NCBI GenBank assembly: GCA_001931905.2
Contig: MSJI02000692.1
Coordinates: forward strand, 1-18,301
DNA: 18,301 nucleotides
Direction: 5' to 3'
DNA from: Cladosporium sp. IMV 00045
Taxonomy: Eukaryota; Ascomycota; Dothideomycetes; Cladosporiales; Cladosporiaceae
This document shows positions 16,950 to 18,301 of this stretch, piece by piece. The notes beneath the pieces are model-generated. The model had not been told where the DNA came from and did not search any database. It saw only the letters and a program-made list of their open reading frames with translations. The stretch's first letter is position 1. Every line of letters begins with the position of its first letter. Position numbers and translations under genes: made by a program.

Positions 16950-18225
16950 ATGTCCGCAGACTTCTGGGCCGGCTACCTCAGCGGTGCCGTCGGCATTGTA
17001 ATAGGCAACCCATTGGACCTCATCAAAACTCGCATCCAAGCTGGACCCTCTCACCTGGACGGAACATCGAATTCACAACTTCCTCACCACGTCCCCCAAG
17101 CCCAACACTGGACGAGACAATTCGAACGCTGGAGCGCACTGGTCCGTGGCGCCGCAGCACCGATCCTAGGCTATGGCGCGCTCAACGCTCTCTTGTTCAT
17201 GACCTACAATCGAAGCCTGGCCCTTCTGAACACAGGAAACGTCAATGAGTGGCCTGAGAACCCTACACCGGGCAGTATCTGGGCGGCCGGTGCTCTGGGT
17301 GGATTGGCATCTTTCGTCGTCTCTGCCCCAACCGAGCTGGTCAAGTGTCGTGCTCAGGTTTCCAATCCACCTAAATCCTCCTGGCTGGTGACAAAGGAAA
17401 TCTGGCGGACTGGTGGCTTACGAGGGCTCTATCTCGGCGGTGGAATCACCAGCGTGAGAGATGCGGTGGGATATGGTTTCTAGTATGTCGTGTGGCCGCC
17501 CGAGTAATTCATTCTCGAACAAACCGACAGCAAACGCTAACCATGTCCCCCTCATGCACAGCTTCTGGAGCTACGAGATCTCCAAACGCTGGGCCCAGCA
17601 ATACAACGCAAGCTCCAACACAGGCCAAGCGCCGACCCAAACGCAAGAAGCCCTCTCAGTCCTCCTCTGTGGTGGACTCGCCGGAGTCGCAACTTGGGTC
17701 TCTATTTTCCCTCTTGGTACGAGTTTCCCCACGGCCAGGCCTTCCAAAAATGATCTATCCCACTGACCAAACAAGACGTGATCAAAACCCGCCTCCAAAC
17801 CCACGACCTGCTGCACCACAGCTCCCCATCACCGTCCGCAACAGTAACCCAACCCCTCCTCCAACCTCACCACCACCCAACGCAGTCAAGACCCTCCACC
17901 CTCACCATAGCCCTAACAGCCTACCGCACCGAAGGCCCCTCTGTCTTCTTCCGCGGCATCGGGATTTGCAGCGCGCGCGCGTTCGTCGTGAATGCCGTCC
18001 AGTGGGCTGTAAGTATTCTTTCGCTTTTCTTTTGCCCTTTTTCTCGTTCCTACGAAATTTTGTCCTGCTTATGTGAGCTGACGTCTTTGCCTTTTCGCGG
18101 TGTTGTAGGTCTACGAGTGGACGATGCGAGCTCTCACGGGGTCTGCAGGAGCAGCAGTGGGCGAGGGGACGATGTTGACGACGACATCTCTAAGGGAGGA
18201 AAGCACTGGAGTGACGGCGATGTGA
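16950..18225 (+). CDS. mitochondrial carrier family (SLC25) transporter
   Basis: This is an inner-membrane solute carrier built of three repeats. Four exons, 16950-17482, 17562-17716, 17776-18008 and 18109-18225, are separated by introns of 79, 59 and 100 bases. The second and third introns have clear CTGAC branch sites, and the joined frame gives 345 residues. The three signature motifs are complete: PLDLIKTR (21-28), PTELVKCR (127-134) and PLDVIKTR (228-235). The second motif carries Glu129 in place of the usual Asp, an accepted variant. The sequence GYLSGAVGIVIGNPLD and the helices around RGAAAPILGYGALN and RDAVGYGFYFWSYE resemble the SLC25A29/45/48-like group that moves amino acids or acylcarnitines, but the substrate cannot be fixed. 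The loop after the third motif has a His/Ser/Pro-rich insertion of about 30 residues. The ATG at 16950 places helix 1 directly at the N-terminus. The splice junctions restore family sequence each time. Confidence 0.93.
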
Positions 18226-18279
18226 TGTGCTCAGACGAAGAAGACATGTATGTGAGCAATACCTAGAATTACACGAAGC

Positions 18280-18285
18280 AATAAA
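18280..18285 (+). terminator. polyadenylation signal AATAAA of the carrier gene
   Basis: A perfect AATAAA lies 54 bases after the carrier stop codon. An A run and then a C run follow at the window end. The position fits a short 3' untranslated region. Confidence 0.6.
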
Positions 18286-18301
18286 AAAAAACCACCCCCC
18301 C

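Noticed and set aside
16514..16951. 145-codon Cys-containing frame on the minus strand with an ATG start
   Set aside because: It fills the divergent promoter of the NYN and carrier genes, overlaps the carrier start and matches no family. A frame this long is expected by chance in a window of this size.

Overview
The window reads as nuclear DNA of a filamentous ascomycete (Pezizomycotina; a Dothideomycete is my guess, not something the sequence proves). The evidence is single genes with separate promoters on both strands, short GT-AG introns of about 50-100 bases, pyrimidine-rich leaders before start codons, long disordered regulator proteins, and fungal families such as a mitochondrial alternative oxidase. 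I see no operons, transposon, tRNA, rRNA or CRISPR array.

Layout: 1-458 (minus) is the N-terminal part of trehalose-6-phosphate synthase, cut by the window edge. A shared upstream region of about 1.45 kb separates it from a divergent gene at 1911-3158 (plus) for a charged, AT-hook, DEK-C-like nuclear protein. That gene converges on the alternative oxidase gene at 3522-4673 (minus, one intron). A 1.3-kb upstream region with CATG palindromes follows, then a DUF1275 membrane protein at 5991-6767 (minus), an A-rich, strand-asymmetric stretch, and a two-finger C2H2 transcription factor at 8062-10308 (minus, with an intron between the fingers). From 10309 to 14365 there are about 4 kb without a gene I can call confidently. 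The first part looks like the zinc-finger gene's leader and promoter, and 12.6-13.3 kb holds unresolved open frames on both strands. A NYN-domain (PIN-like ribonuclease fold) protein lies at 14366-16285 (minus). Divergent from it, a four-exon mitochondrial carrier of the SLC25 family runs from 16950 to 18225 (plus), with a polyadenylation signal at the window end.

The genes do not form one pathway. Two are classic stress genes, for trehalose synthesis and cyanide-insensitive respiration, and both have stress-response-element cores (AGGGG/CCCCT) upstream. Alternative oxidase and the carrier both act in the mitochondrial inner membrane. The DEK-like protein and the zinc-finger protein act in the nucleus. 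I found no clear new multi-gene system. The best leads are the unresolved locus near 12.6-13.3 kb, a possible cysteine-rich small ORF upstream of the oxidase, recurring CATG/GCATGC palindromes limited to non-coding DNA, the odd second zinc finger, and a three-fold acidic repeat in the DEK-like protein.
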